64,000 nt of DNA from Pempheris klunzingeri (GCF_042242105.1 NC_092029.1:8123885-8187884); one strand, 5' to 3'; positions 14,601-26,987 are shown, counted from the first letter of the stretch. Program-made: numbers and translations. The notes: generated by a model not told the origin, from the letters alone.

Positions 14601-15045
14601 ACTAGATGATAAAAGTCACTTTGAAATTAAAAAAGCAACAGTAATTGATTCTGCTACAGGTAAAAATGGCTGGTTAGACCTCATTGGGCAGAACAGTGTA
14701 ATGAGAATAATACGACACAAGTACAAAGCCTGTCATGAGAGAAAAGCATTGTGTTAAATGCACTTACTGGGCACCTCTTTTGACAATTGCATATAGAACA
14801 TGAATGCAATGTAATGTGTCCTCCAAAAGCTTTTGAATTTGGTGTATTCACACAGGAAAAATGGAAGGTTATTCACAAAGAAAATGGATTCTTCCTCCTC
14901 TATGGACCACGCTTCATGCTTTTTTCCTTTGGGTTTTAGTGTAATTTCTCTTTATCTTTACCTGTCATCTTCCACTGCTTGTTAATGTGTCCATTAATGA
15001 TCGAGCTGAAGGCAGGAGGCACTCAGCCTAGCATAGCGTGTTTTT
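11604..15045. other. Intergenic, no gene seen
   Basis: Contains a family A repeat copy (13315-13560), a short CAGACAGA-rich patch (about 12449-12480 and 12551-12566) and unique sequence. No coding block with splice context was found. Confidence 0.5.
13315..13560. repeat. Diverged interspersed repeat, family A copy 2
   Basis: Aligns by eye with the copies near 2667 and 18225: AGTAGCTGTTTTCAGCA, GAGCAACTAGCTAGTGAACA, AGAGCCGGATATTTC, GTTGCCAGAAAC and TCTCCAAATTACTGCTAATG occur in the same order. It carries an extra poly-A run near 13344. Confidence 0.65.
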
Positions 15046-15200
15046 AACCCCCTCGCTTCCAGTCTTTATGCTAAGCGAGGCTAATCACCTCCTCGCTTTA
15101 ACTGCATACTTAATGTGCAACCATGAGAATCAATCTTCTCACCTAACTCCTGGCAAGCTGTGAATAAATGTACCTTCTAAAATGTTGAACTATTCCTTTA
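15046..15200. mobile_element. TTAGCTTAGC-family MITE-like element, right-end fragment
   Basis: Contains TTCCAGTCTTTATGCTAAGC, then ATCAATCTTCTCACCTAAC, GGCAAGCTGTGAATAAATG and ATGTTGAACTATTCCTTTA. This is the right half of the same family as at 28131-28556; the left half is missing. Confidence 0.7.
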
Positions 15201-18200
15201 AACAAACGTGTGTCTTGGGATTAAATGCCTCCATTGTATCTGTAGCACTGTGTGTGGCAGGACCTACGCTATATTTAGAAACCAACACTTGTAGAGGGCA
15301 TCTTCAGGGTCATAGACTCCATATGATCCCTATAGTTCACTGTCTGACTAAGCAGCAGGCAGCAAAAGGCAACTGATTTTACATGGCTTCATGATGGTGG
15401 AGGACTGGCTCAACAGGCAGGCAACAGGCAGGACTGATGTCCGGCTGCCCCGAGACTTTGCTCCATTTCATCTGACCATCTTGGTGTAATATGACTTCCA
15501 CAAGAGGAAGCACTCAGTGAGACCCAAGTGTGTGATGATGTCTAAGATTAGAAACCATCCTGACCTCCAGCTGACAGGTCACTGAGACAGAACAGAGGCC
15601 ATCCTGGACCCACATGGAGCTGTGTTTAAGTAAAGACCACCTGACTTCCATATCACTGTGTGTGGCAGTAAATCTACAGCTGAGATGAGTTTCTGCTGTT
15701 TGTTGAAAGAGTTACAGCCTAAATTCTCATCAGTGTCTCTAGTCTAAACACTTTCCAGGACACAAGTTTTAAATAGGCACTTTCCACTCTCTCTCTCTCT
15801 GCCTTTGACGATTCAGCCACCCATCCACCCTCCTTGTTCTGTACAAATATCTGTACAAATGTTCCCATGCACTCAATCCAGTGCTAGCTTCCACCTGTGA
15901 GCTTCAGCCAATGAAAAATGCTTTGTCCAAAGCACATGAAAGCAATATCCTCTCCCTTGTTAACGCAGACTGGCAAATGCATTCCCCTAGATGACCCTAA
16001 CTAAATGATTTATGAGAAAATTTGACCAAAAAATGCAATCCACCTTCCAACTATGCCCCTCTGGCATCTAATGGTCAATATATTATACCTCGGCCCATTA
16101 CCCCAAGTAATCCTAAACCCAACTATTTCGTGCGGGCTGTGCCTGAAAAAGATTGGGTCTCATGCATGTTTCCATCTGAACATTTTCCGCCACTCTCGGC
16201 TTTAAATAGACACAGTTTCCATCTTGACAGTTCATCTGCCCACCAACCCCATTGTTAAATCTCAACAAATCATCCCCAGGCCCTAAATCCATTATTAGTT
16301 TCCACTGCTTGTCTCTTCATAGAGAGGCTTTAAAAAGTTTCCATCATTCTCCAACTCTTTCATCTCTGAGTACTTGACCTGTCCTTTCTCCATTGTTAAA
16401 TGCCAACAGATTACCATCCCATCCATTTAAAATTTTCACTATGAGTGTTTTTGCAGACAGGCTCCAAATTGTTAACAAAAACAGCTTCATTTGCCTGTTT
16501 GCTTTGCTGATGAAACACATCTTGCAGATGACACTAATGTTATGCACCTAATCTCCTGTCTTGGCAGGTTTGTTCCCTTGTTCTGTATTCCTTATTTGTG
16601 GCTGTGTGCAATGTTGATACTAATAAATGTGTTTTTTCCCACTGCACTACTTTAACATCTACTAAAATGCCTAAAAGTCTCAGTGAATTACAAAATAACA
16701 GTATTTTCCCTCCCATGTGCGACCATGTTGTTTTCAACTTCTCCACCCTCACCGTCTCTCTGCATGCAGTCCAAGAGTTCAAAGAGGCAGAAATATACAG
16801 GCAGGAAAATCATTTTGAGATCTTGGTTTCATGTTCAGTTTACTCAGTGGTATATGATGGTTGGTTTGAAGGCTAAAGCCAAGGAACATTCCTCAAATAG
16901 CCTGCCAGTTACCACTAATGGAATTTAGTTTAATGGACAGCTGAGTGAAGATAACACAACCAAAGCTTTAAATATGGATCTGCTTTGAGAAAGAACAGTC
17001 TCATATACACTTAGTTGCCAGTTCAAACTACAGCCTCCAAAATTACCTTTATTAAAACTTTAATATTTTTATGAATATGGGATTCATTGCAGAACTATTG
17101 CAGATTAAATTGTGTTTTAACTAAGCTTACCTGACAAACTAAGTGTACATATAAAGTCCACTAAATACTGTAGCACTAAACATAACAACTCACAACTTTT
17201 CAGACTGACATAAATTAGATAGTAGGCTGTGCAACTTAAAGACTTTAGAGATGCTGCATGTACTTAAATGTTCACTGTGAAAGTAAAGTGGCTTGGTGTG
17301 GAAGAAAAATGCAACCTCAGTTGGTGTTTTTTTCCTCTTTGATATTTATCTACTTATTTTACCCTCACAAGTGCTGGGAAGGTATGACTGCAGCTGTACT
17401 GAATACGAGCAATGTGCAGGAGCCATGGAAACAGATACAGGAGGTCCCACAGGACACAGAGGCCTCCTCTGTGACGTCAGCATCATATATGATATCATCA
17501 GCCCTGGTGTGATGGAACTGCACACACATGAGGTGTTGTCAACTGGGAGTAATTTCCACAGAGATTATTCCCAGAAGGAGAGTCTAAACCAGGACGGTGT
17601 CGTCATCAGAGCCTGATGTGGGCATATAAAAATGTAGCCTGGTCAGACACTGAGTCTGTCATCTCCACAGATCCTGAAGCTGGAAACTTCCCAGCTGACA
17701 CTGTTATGTAGCCTCATGATGTCACACAGTAGCTATGAAATGAGCAGTGAAGTAAAGAGGCTATAAGTAGCAGGAAGCTTAGTAAATCCAGACTAAGATA
17801 GACGGAAGGCCTTGACCTGGAACTGCTACACAGGTTACATGACCTTGAATTAGTGTGACTAAACAGCTAAATTAGGAACATCCCTCAGTCAGTTTATTCT
17901 CTTGGTAAGGATGGATGTTCTAAAAAAACAACAAACTGTGAAACAATGCAGGTTATTACATTATGATTATTAATTACACTGGTGTCAGGTGTATTCCTTA
18001 GACTGATTCCAGTGTTCAGTGTTACTGGTTACAGTATGTCAACTCATGGGCTTGTTACAACTAATGCTAGAAACTAATTATTACTCTTACAGTTAAATAA
18101 TTTCCACATCTGAAATCTAGTTTGTCTACATGTATACTTGTAGGACCTGTAGGATAACTTAAAATCTATAATCAATATTTTCATATATTTAAAGCGAAGG

Positions 18201-18224
18201 ACCCACGGCGTTAACACAACAAAC
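15201..18224. other. Intergenic, no gene seen
   Basis: Unique-looking sequence with a short CT tract near 15787-15800. Open frames at 16598-16928 and 17258-17616 overlap each other, have no splice context and resemble nothing known to me. Confidence 0.5.
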
Positions 18225-18405
18225 TTTGACTCTTGAAAAACTTAGAGACTAGCTGGTGAACATAGTGTAGGATTTAGCTAAAGAGCAAGATATTTCCTCA
18301 TAAGTAGGTGGAGACCAAAACAGAGTTAAAGGAGAGTGAATATTGGATTTACGCTCATCAAGCGGCCAGAAACACAACTCCAAATTAATGGTAATGTTGC
18401 TCCAT
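18225..18405. repeat. Diverged interspersed repeat, family A copy 3 (shortened)
   Basis: Shares GACTAGCTGGTGAACATAGT, AAGAGCAAGATATTTC, GAGACCAAAACAGAGTTAAA, GCGGCCAGAAACACAACTCC and AATTAATGGTAATGTTGCTC with the other two copies, but lacks their left third. Confidence 0.65.
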
Positions 18406-19505
18406 AATCGCTGAATGTGGGAATATGCAACTGCTTGCTAAGAGGTTTGCTAATTAACTTCATAAGGTTTAGAGGCCTTGTTTTTCCATGGCTTTACTGA
18501 TGCATTGGAGTTTCACTTCCTGTCCACTGGTACATAAAGGCAAAACATCCACTAGTCTCACATGCAGTAAATGTTTTTCTTATACAATAAATTTAAAGCT
18601 GCACATGTTTTGGCTTTTACTGTTAAATCTTTGTAAATCTAACCTTAACCCTATTATAACCTATAAAGTTAATTTCATTCAGAGAAGAAGATTGAAGGCC
18701 AGACAGCTTGCACGCAGGTATGTTTAACAACACCGATGCCAACAAGTACAAAACTGAACAGTCTCCCCTGACATTGTATCACTGCCACGGCTCCATTACT
18801 GATTTTAACACACAGCTACTCTCTTACACAAATATCTTGGGCTATACTTAGCCTTGACATATCTGGGCCTGCCACACACAGAGCCATATGTTTCCTTTGG
18901 CCACCAAAGTCAAACCATCCACACATCCAGATCTGCAGAACAGTGAGCACGTGGCCCGTCAGCTTGCTGATATTCAGCACAGGAAACCCTGAGACTGACA
19001 GACTAAGCTCAGGGAACATTACCGTCTGACTGCAAAAAAGAACAACATTCACAAAAATATCACTTTCCCAACTTACACTTATGATAATAGAGTGACTTTT
19101 TCAAATAATCTTGTGATTCATAGACTCCTTGTCATGGTATACCACTCAGACATACCTTCAGTGCGCTATTACTCTCTCAGACTTGATGTTATCTGTTAAA
19201 AAAAAAAAGTTCTTGCAGTCTTTAAAAGGCATCAAAATTAGTTAAATCAACCAAAGCATGAAAATTACAACAGGATTTCTCTTTACTTCCAAACGACATT
19301 CCTTACAACCATTCAAGAAAATTGCCTGTGATGTAAGATAAATTGACTTAATAAACAACCTGACAGCATTACTCTGCACTTAAGATAAAAATGTCAGCCA
19401 CGCTCGAGTGTTGTTTTGCAGCGTGGCTGGAGTGCGTTCCTCTATCAAGCTGTTTCCTTTAGATATCATGAAACTTAAGTTTGGGCCCAGAGTAATGACT
19501 GACAG
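18406..19505. other. Intergenic, nothing recognised
   Basis: About 1.1 kb of AT-leaning sequence between a repeat and a microsatellite. No coding block or structured element was seen. Confidence 0.5.
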
Positions 19506-19543
19506 CACACACACACACATAGACAAACGCACACATACACGCG

Positions 19544-19637
<94 letters not shown>

Positions 19638-19648
19638 TACACACACAT
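19506..19648. repeat. (CA)n microsatellite with (CG)n core
   Basis: CA dinucleotides run for over 100 bases, with a CGCGCGCGCGCGC block at about 19540-19552. From 19527 to 19648 purines and pyrimidines alternate without interruption, the composition that favours Z-DNA. Long apparent open frames across it are artefacts of the repeat. Confidence 0.95.
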
Positions 19649-19659
19649 TTAGTCTGTTT

Positions 19660-20110
19660 TACTATCTTTGTGGGGACTTCCCATAGACACAATATATACT
19701 GTAACTAAAAACTATTAACTATTAACCTACCTTGACCCTGACTCTGACCCTGACCTTAACCATCACCAAACAAATATTTTGACAGTTTTAATTTGATCGA
19801 TAACAACAACATAGTTCAGAAAAATGTCATTCTTCAAGTGGGGTCCATCCAAATGGCCCCACAAAACGCTGTGTGTGTCTATCCAAGTGGAGACTTAACA
19901 TCGACACCGTGTATACTGTAACCAAAGAACACTAACCTATCCATGACCCTAACCATCACCAAAAAAAATGTTTTGACACTTTTTGTTTTATCAATGACAA
20001 CAACATAGCTTAGAAAAACATCCTCCAAGTGGGGCCCAACAAAATATTCCCACAAGACACTGTGGACCCCACACTGTGACCCTGCTCCCAGTTTTTGGGC
20101 CCCACCAAGA
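19660..20110. repeat. Two tandem copies of a GTGGGGAC-type fish repeat
   Basis: Unit 1 (about 19660-19884) and unit 2 (about 19885-20110) share, in order: TATACTGTAAC, AACACTAACC-like, TGACCCTAACCATCACC, TTTTGACA, TTGATCGATAACAACAACATAG, and CAAGTGGGGYCCA followed by CCCCACAA. The first unit begins TTTGTGGGGACTTCCCATAG, as in a widespread teleost non-autonomous element that often borders CA repeats. Confidence 0.75.
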
Positions 20111-22076
20111 AAGTAATACAAGAACACACACACACACATACACACACTTTCTCTGGTCTGTTTGAGAGACAGAATACTCCACACACACACTTTTTTTCCT
20201 TGCTCAGATGGTCTAACAGGAGTCCCTACTGTACTGAGCCAGCATAGAGAAAGAACATATCCATATTAGGAAAAGAGCAGACGTCCTTATATGGGGAAGC
20301 TTCCTCTGTAGTAACAGCCCTGTCTGTTGGCTTCTCCTTCACATTCCTTCAGCTCCAGGTTTCTCTGGGAGTTTTTCATTTCCGATTCGCTGGCTAGAGA
20401 AGGAGCAGGGCCGCCTTTCATAAGAGTCTGGCCTGGTGTGTGATCCCCTTTTTCAAAAAAATACACAAACCTCCGTCTAGCCTCTTTCCTGCAAACTTCC
20501 ATTCTGGGGTTTGATGTAGTAAAATAAGCCTGGCCAGGGGCAGGGCACACCTGGCCTTTTTAAGTTCGTCATAGACTAAACCTCATTAGGCAGGTGAGAA
20601 GCCAGAGAACATGCAGCCTTTGTTCCCGTAATATCTGCTCCTCATGTCTTCATGTGCCCTTCACAAAAGTTGACTCAGGATTTTTAATCTTGATTTGTCC
20701 TGACTAAGACCCAGTGAAGTCAAAATGTCCTGTCAAATGTGAAATCAAATCCCCAGCCTTTGTTTTCAACAGAATCCTCCAAAAAAATGCCACCTTTTCA
20801 GGAAGTATGAAAAGCAGCCTCAAGCTCACATCAACTAACATCCATTTCGGGAAGTGCCATTATCTGAGAACATTAGTCTTTGTCCTCTAATACCTTTCCT
20901 GCATACCTTGGCAGGGCAGCACTCTCAGCTCAGGTAACTCAGGAAACAGACTGGCAGGGTAGCATTCAACAGCAGAAATAAATGACAGAATATACAAAAT
21001 AATAATACATGGTACAATAATCTAATATTTCACAAAAAGGCAAGGATTAGAGCAAAGTCTGGGAAATGAATGCAAATTTGTGTGGCAGAATTTTATTTTA
21101 TTTCCTTGTCTACCCAATTAATTATCTCTTTCAGATTTATCTTGAGAGCCTTTGGAGGGGACTCGACCCCTAGATTGGGAACCACTGTGTAGTTACAACT
21201 GGTGGCAAAAGTGAAATGCCACTTATGCATTGATGCAAAAATATGCATCATATACGAAGATATGAGCCACAAGACCTAATTTTGTGTTGATAATATTTGT
21301 ATACTTATGTAGGATTTTAAATGCAGGACTTTAACATGTAATGGAGTATTTTAACATTGTGCTATTGCTGCTGTTTCTTCAGTAAAGGGCCAGGATACTT
21401 CTTCCACCACAGCTGCCTTTAAATGAGTCTTGTATCCATTGGAGGGAAAGAGGTGCGAGAATAAGATTAGAATAAAATAATGTGTATATCATGTGTATTG
21501 TACAGCAGGACTAAAGTATTTGTCATCAAACTGCTTCGTTCTTGCACAAGAGATCATAATGTGCTCACAATGCATTTATAATGGGTAGTGCTTAAAGCTG
21601 CAGCCACTGATGTAAGAGCAAAAAAATGCTACTGCAGTGTCCCAGATGTAACCGCACAAGTACAGAAGACAGCAGCAGTTGCCAAGTCTGTGTGCAGGAA
21701 CGAGCACCTTGATAGATAACCATCTCATGTTAATGATTTAAATGAATTTCCTTTCTTTAACAGCTCGCTGTTAATTTACTAAAGTACAGGCTGTCTGTGC
21801 ACCTTTGAAGCCAAAGCTGAGGAATGCTGTTGTGGACTGAAAGTCTTACCCATTACACATAAATCTGTTTAATCATTGCATGCTGATGCATTTTTATGAG
21901 TGTCTACCTGTTGCTTCTTTCATGTAAAGCTCTTTGTGCTTTAGGTTTAGTTTTTTTTTTTTTCTTTTCTTCTTTTTTCAAAATTAATATTTATAGGTAC
22001 CGGCTGTCTGTTTGTGAAGTCAGGCTTCAGGAATTCCCAGTGTGGGGTCCCAGGCCTCTAACCAGACTTAACCTCC
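20111..22076. other. Distal 5' flank of ccn2, no gene seen
   Basis: Short CA tracts near 20127-20150 and a T-rich run at about 21950-21977 stand out. The rest is unique sequence. Enhancers of ccn2 may lie here, but nothing in the sequence proves it. Confidence 0.5.
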
Positions 22077-22300
22077 CATTCCAGATGAAAGCTGCTCTGA
22101 GAGAGACAGTGTTGTTTGGCTGAGCAGCAGAGCCTTGCCTTCAGACAGCAGGAATGTGGGATGTCTGGAGTGGGGGTCAGGAAGCGAGGAAAGAATGCCA
22201 AGTATGTCCATGTTTGTCCAGGGCTGGCTCTCCATTCAGCCCCAGTGACGTGCTTCGAGGGCCAGCGAGTATAAAGGGAGCTCAGCTCTGCACTCAGAAC
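22077..22300 (+). promoter_or_regulatory. ccn2: ccn2 proximal promoter: TATA box with TEAD- and SMAD-like motifs
   Basis: A TATA element (TATAAAG) lies at 22270-22276, which places transcription start near 22300. Upstream are a CATTCC (22077-22082, TEAD motif in reverse) and a GGAATG (22151-22156, TEAD motif forward). A CAGACA SMAD-type element at 22142-22147 lies directly before the GGAATG. A weaker AGAATG lies near 22192, and a TGACGTG (CRE/UPRE-like) at 22246-22252. CCN2 is a classic YAP/TEAD and TGF-beta/SMAD target in mammals, and the order CAGAC, then GGAATG, then TATA recalls the mammalian promoter. The motifs are seen directly; their function is inferred. Confidence 0.7.
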
Positions 22301-22519
22301 TCAGATCAACTCCTCTACCGAAGCTAAACTCTAGCTTTCACCAAGAAAGAAAGAAAGACAGACTGTGACCGGAGCAGCAGAGAAACGCTACGAGACAAAC
22401 GAGACAAGAGATCAACTTGATCAGAAAAGGTTTCTCAAGTTCAAACTCTGAGACTAAAGGAAGACTTTCTCAACAAGACTTAAGGAAAACCTAGAATCTA
22501 TTTCTACAAGGAAGAAAAG

Positions 22520-24101
22520 ATGTCTGCTGGAATGAAGAAAATGATTTTGATGCCTTTCCTGTGCATCATGCTCTCATACATGGTAAGTTAAAAATCATTG
22601 CAAATACTTCTTGGAGTACTAATATATGGGACAATACTTTTAGTCTTTAAAGTTACCTCTTGTCAACACATGACTTGAGCTCTTAGAGGACATTGTGTTC
22701 TCCATGTGCTGGATGTATACCTGTAACTATAACACTTGTGGCACTGATATTTAACTGATCATGTGTCTGTGTGTCTTGTGCTCAGGCTGCAGGTCAGGAG
22801 TGCAGCAGCCAGTGTTCGTGCCCCTCTACTCCCCCTCAGTGCCCCCCAGGAGTGAGCTTGGTGCTGGATGGCTGCGGCTGCTGCAGGGTGTGCGCCAAAC
22901 AGATGGGGGAGCTCTGCACTGAGAAAGACCTCTGTGACCCACACAAAGGCCTCTACTGTGACTTCGGAGCCCCCATCAACAGACGCATAGGAGTGTGCAC
23001 AGGTGAGAAAACTGAAATAACTCCTCACTTATTCGTCATTACAGAAGTCTGCCTTAAACGTCCTCAATATACGAACCCAAACATGACCTTTCCTTTGTTG
23101 TTTCCGCCACAGCTCGTGAGGGAGCTACCTGTGTGTTCGGAGGCATGGTGTACAAGAGCGGAGAGACCTTCCAGAGCAGCTGCAAGTACCAGTGTACCTG
23201 TTTGGACGGAGCCGTGGGCTGTGTCCCTCTTTGCTCCATGGACATTCGGCTGCCCAGCCCCGACTGTCCCATGCCGAGACGGGTCAAGGTGCCTGGGAAG
23301 TGCTGTGAGGAGTGGGAATGTGATTCTCCTTACAGACACAGCTTCATGGGCTCTGCTTTGGCTGGTAAGTTAGTCTCCTTTTCTGCTCATGAGACTGTGG
23401 TTTCTTTGCTGGTCTTAAAACAGAAATGAGCCATAATCTGGATGGTCTTTCTAATCTAGTATTTACTCCTGTGTTTACAGCCTACAGAGAGGAGGAGACC
23501 TATGGCCCAGATCCCTCCATGATGAGGGAGAACTGCCTGGTTCAGACTACTGAATGGAGCGCGTGCTCCAAGACTTGTGGCCTTGGGATCTCCACCAGGG
23601 TCACCAATGATAATCGCGAATGCCGCCTGGAGAAACAGACCCGGTTGTGTATGGTGCGACCATGTGAGTCACAGCTGGAGCAGAGCATCAGGGTGAGTTT
23701 TTGTTAAACTGCACTGCTTTCATGAACTCTACAGATATAATATCAAATTAAATAGCCAAAGATTGCTTAATTAAGTCATTTTTCTCTTCATTTTCGTCCT
23801 ACAGAAGGGAAAGAAGTGCATTCGTACTCCCAGGCTCTCCAAGCCCATGAAGTTTGAGATCTCTGGCTGCACCACCACCAAGTCATACAGGCCAAAGTTC
23901 TGCGGCGTCTGTCTGGATGGCCGCTGCTGCACCCCACACAGAACCACCACCCTGCCCATGGAGTTCAAATGCCCCGATGGACAGGTCATGAAGAAGCACA
24001 TGATGTTCATCAAGTCCTGCGCCTGCCACCACAACTGCCCCGGGGAGAACGACATCTTCGAGTCCATGTATTACAAGAAGATGATGGGAGACATGGCATG
24101 A
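22520..24101 (+). CDS. ccn2: CCN family member 2 (connective tissue growth factor), complete, 5 exons
   Basis: Secreted matricellular protein of the CCN family, which binds integrins, proteoglycans and growth factors and acts outside the cell in matrix and skeletal biology. Coding exons are 22520-22582, 22786-23002, 23113-23364, 23481-23692 and 23805-24101. All junctions are GT-AG and phases join cleanly to give 346 residues, close to mammalian CCN2 (about 349). Each exon carries one module, as usual for CCN genes. Exon 1 is the signal peptide (residues 1-21). Exon 2 is the Cys-rich IGFBP domain (22-93, CGCCRVC). Exon 3 is VWC (94-177), exon 4 is TSP1 (178-248, WSACSKTCG) and exon 5 is the C-terminal cystine knot (249-346, ending [10 protein letters not shown]). 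The start follows a purine-rich 5' leader of about 220 bases downstream of a TATA box. Nothing is broken. CCN1 and CCN5 are excluded by the module sequence and ending; whether this is the teleost a or b paralogue cannot be decided here. Confidence 0.97.
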
Positions 24102-25115
24102 GCCACTGAAGGACGATCACAGCTTATGACTTGAAAACGAACAGAACTCCATCTCATTTTGCAGCTCAGTATATATGTTTTTTATGTTTTATTTTGTCAT
24201 TTTCTCATTGTAAAAGTAGTCCAGACACTTGTCAAAGTGCCTGTGTGTTTTGCATGGCTGGTATACATCAGCCACATAGACTCAGACAGAGGGTTGCATA
24301 GCAGCTCCAAGAGATTCCTGCACTATAACTTCTATTTTTGACAAACCTACTGTCAGGTTACCGCCCAATCCCCTTGAAATCTCTTTTACAGCCCCGTCCA
24401 ATTTACTGTATGCAATTGTGTTATCTAAACCATGACCTCCTCTCTAAATGAGGTGTCTAATAATTCCCCCCACCCTCCAAGCCCAGACCAGACCTGCAAA
24501 CTCTAAGCAGCTGTAGATGGAGCACGCAGACCACAGCAGGCCAGTGTTCCCTTGTCCAAACAGGTCTGAATGTGTCCTTGTGTGTGTGTGTGTGTGAGTG
24601 TGTGAGTGTGTTGAGTGTGTGTTTGTTAGCGCAGGCCTGAATGTCAGCCTTGTCTCTGTGTCAACGCTGTTCACTCCGCTCACAGAGTAGAGAAAAGGTC
24701 AGAGTTTCCGCCCAGCATGTGGATGAGAGAGCAAGCAGCGTGCTGAGTTTAGGGTTAGATATGGAACACAGTGGGCTTTGCCATGGCACTGAGACAAAGA
24801 AAAAAAAGACATGTTGACTATTACTGATTCAGGTCAGAAGGAAGAAACCAGGAACAAAGTGTCTATTTTGTACAAAAATAGAAGAAAAGACTGGAAGAAT
24901 TGTAATTTCATTCCTTTTTTATTGTTGATGTGTAAATTATGTAAATATTTGTACAGTTTAAGTTAATTTAAAAGCCAAATTTGTTCTGTGCTTTGAAATG
25001 TATCGATAGTGTATTTTTTGTCAACAGTATTTTTTACTATTTTATTGAGAAGTGTGACAAAAGTGTTACATGTTTCACTTTGTAGCTGGAAATAAAATGT
25101 TATATTTTTTTATAC
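24102..25115 (+). other. ccn2: ccn2 3' UTR with poly(A) signal
   Basis: About 1 kb of non-coding sequence follows the stop codon and ends at an AATAAA at 25091-25096, so cleavage is expected near 25110-25120. The tail is AU-rich with repeated TATTTT and TGTAAAT motifs. A short TG tract lies at about 24579-24630. A long, AU-rich, unstable 3' UTR is typical of CCN immediate-early genes; stability control here is inferred. Confidence 0.75.
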
Positions 25116-25119
25116 AAAC

Positions 25120-26981
25120 ATGACTTCTCCAAGTTTTCTGTCTTGAATTTTGATGAGTATGGACTGATTAGGATTTAGTTTTAACATCCACTGACAAATG
25201 GTCCATGCACTATAAGATCTAGATCTAGTAACACCTGAAACTAAGCATATTTCACAGGCACAGGACTCACATGTTAGTTATTTGCATCATCTGTGCATGT
25301 TTAACCCTTGACATTGAAGTATTCCTGATCATAATCATGAGCACAAATATCGCTCTCAGCAGAGTGCAGGAAATCAACCTCAATCAGTCACTATGTCACG
25401 TCTGCAGCTGAGGTGAATGAAGCATGAAGGAGTTTTCTTTATGATAGAGCTAATTAAAATAAACTGGAACTCTGATATTCTGCCCACAGTAGTGGGCGTG
25501 TACAGTAGGTATAACAGTAACACATGAACTACATGTTGGTTTGTTCTTCCACTGAGCTCTTCTACAGAAAACAACCACACTAAAGCAAAGAACTGGTGGC
25601 TGTTTACCAAATGACCACTGTTCCCTATTGATTTGTTAGCTGAGATGATCGAAAATATTTCAAATGTAATAAATAATGCATTGTTGCAAAGTATTCCTGT
25701 CGTTCTTATATAAGAACAGATGGAAATAAATGAAGCATGGTTCAAAAGAACAGTGGGGAAACGTCCCAGTATGATAACTGTGCCCTTTCAAATCTCCCTT
25801 GCTGACAGCGCTCACCTTTGGAAACGAGAGCTGAGACAGTCTAATGTCGCCATCTGGTGCCCCTTTCACTTTGTTGCCATTAATTTTTAATAACATGCAG
25901 CTTGGTTTGCCATCCATATAAATAGATCTTAGCAGGAGATCCTCACCACCTTAAATGAATCTGTCTGGTCCATAGTTCTAATAGTTAGTCAAACTGCATT
26001 ATGTTTTTCTGCAGGAAGCTCTAAATATATATATTTGACAACTGAAGTGTCCAATGGTAAACTAAAAAGCCAAACCTGGGTGAAATGTACTCTTCTTCTT
26101 CTCTAATTGTAATTCAAACATTTTATGGTGTCTTTAATCTTTTGTTTAAAATGACTTTATCATTCAAAACCACCTTCAAATATTTGTGATTTTTAGCAAT
26201 GTCCAGCTTCTAATGCTGTGAAAAGCTTCATAAATCTAATGATTTCTCATTAGATCTCTTGTGTATGCATGTTTTGGTGTTGGACTGTATATACAGACAC
26301 ACTTTCAGTTTCCAGCTGTGTCTACGGGAGCTATATTTATGTCAGCTGCTATAGAAAGCAGAACTTTTAGCATTTTCAGTTTCTCCTCTGCCCACATTCT
26401 GTTCTAGACTCGTTTCAATCTCAAAAAGCTCTCAACATACTGCTTCTAAATACAGTAAAAACTGATAACATCGCACCGTATGACTCAAATCTACTCAGGC
26501 TCTTTCTTTTTAATAGTAGCAGCTAAAACAATAATGCCATGCTGATGCCAAAACTAAGGGTGAAAGTGCTTTTGTCTTGGAATTGAATGTACTGTACAAA
26601 CAGCTTGTGTGTCAGAGTTATGATTCATCTTCTCAGCTTCTTCCCCCACAAACACAACCAAGTGCAGACTGCATCTACACTGTGTATTAATGTGCCTTTA
26701 CAGCGAGTAGCTCGATTCACTATGGACTGTGTGTGTACAAACATAGTAGATGAATATGAATATTATAGCACTGAATGAATCTTCACCCTAGTAATTCACT
26801 TGCCTTTACCACCTTATATTTAATTAGGTGCTATGAGATTAAAGGGATGCAAAAATTAATTCAGATACCTACACAGTTGTAAATGTGTTAGTATGCTGAG
26901 TTTATTGCATGAATTCTCTTTTAAATGTTAGAGGTATTAAAAGAATTTACCAAAAGAGAGTTTTCCAGATAAACTCTTAAA
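25120..26981. other. Intergenic between convergent ccn2 and chga, nothing recognised
   Basis: AT-rich sequence between the two poly(A) signals. Open frames at 25380-25917 on the minus strand overlap one another and have no family features. Confidence 0.55.
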
Positions 26982-26987
26982 TTTATT
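26982..26987 (-). terminator. chga: Candidate chga poly(A) signal
   Basis: The plus strand reads TTTATT, which is AATAAA on the minus strand, about 655 bases downstream of the chga stop codon. It is the first canonical signal I noticed in that direction. The ccn2 signal on the other strand ends about 1.9 kb away, so the two genes converge without overlapping. Confidence 0.5.

Noticed and set aside
19380-19692. Long open frames on both strands over the CA repeat
   Set aside because: They are poly-(Thr-His) or poly-(Cys-Val) readings of the dinucleotide repeat.
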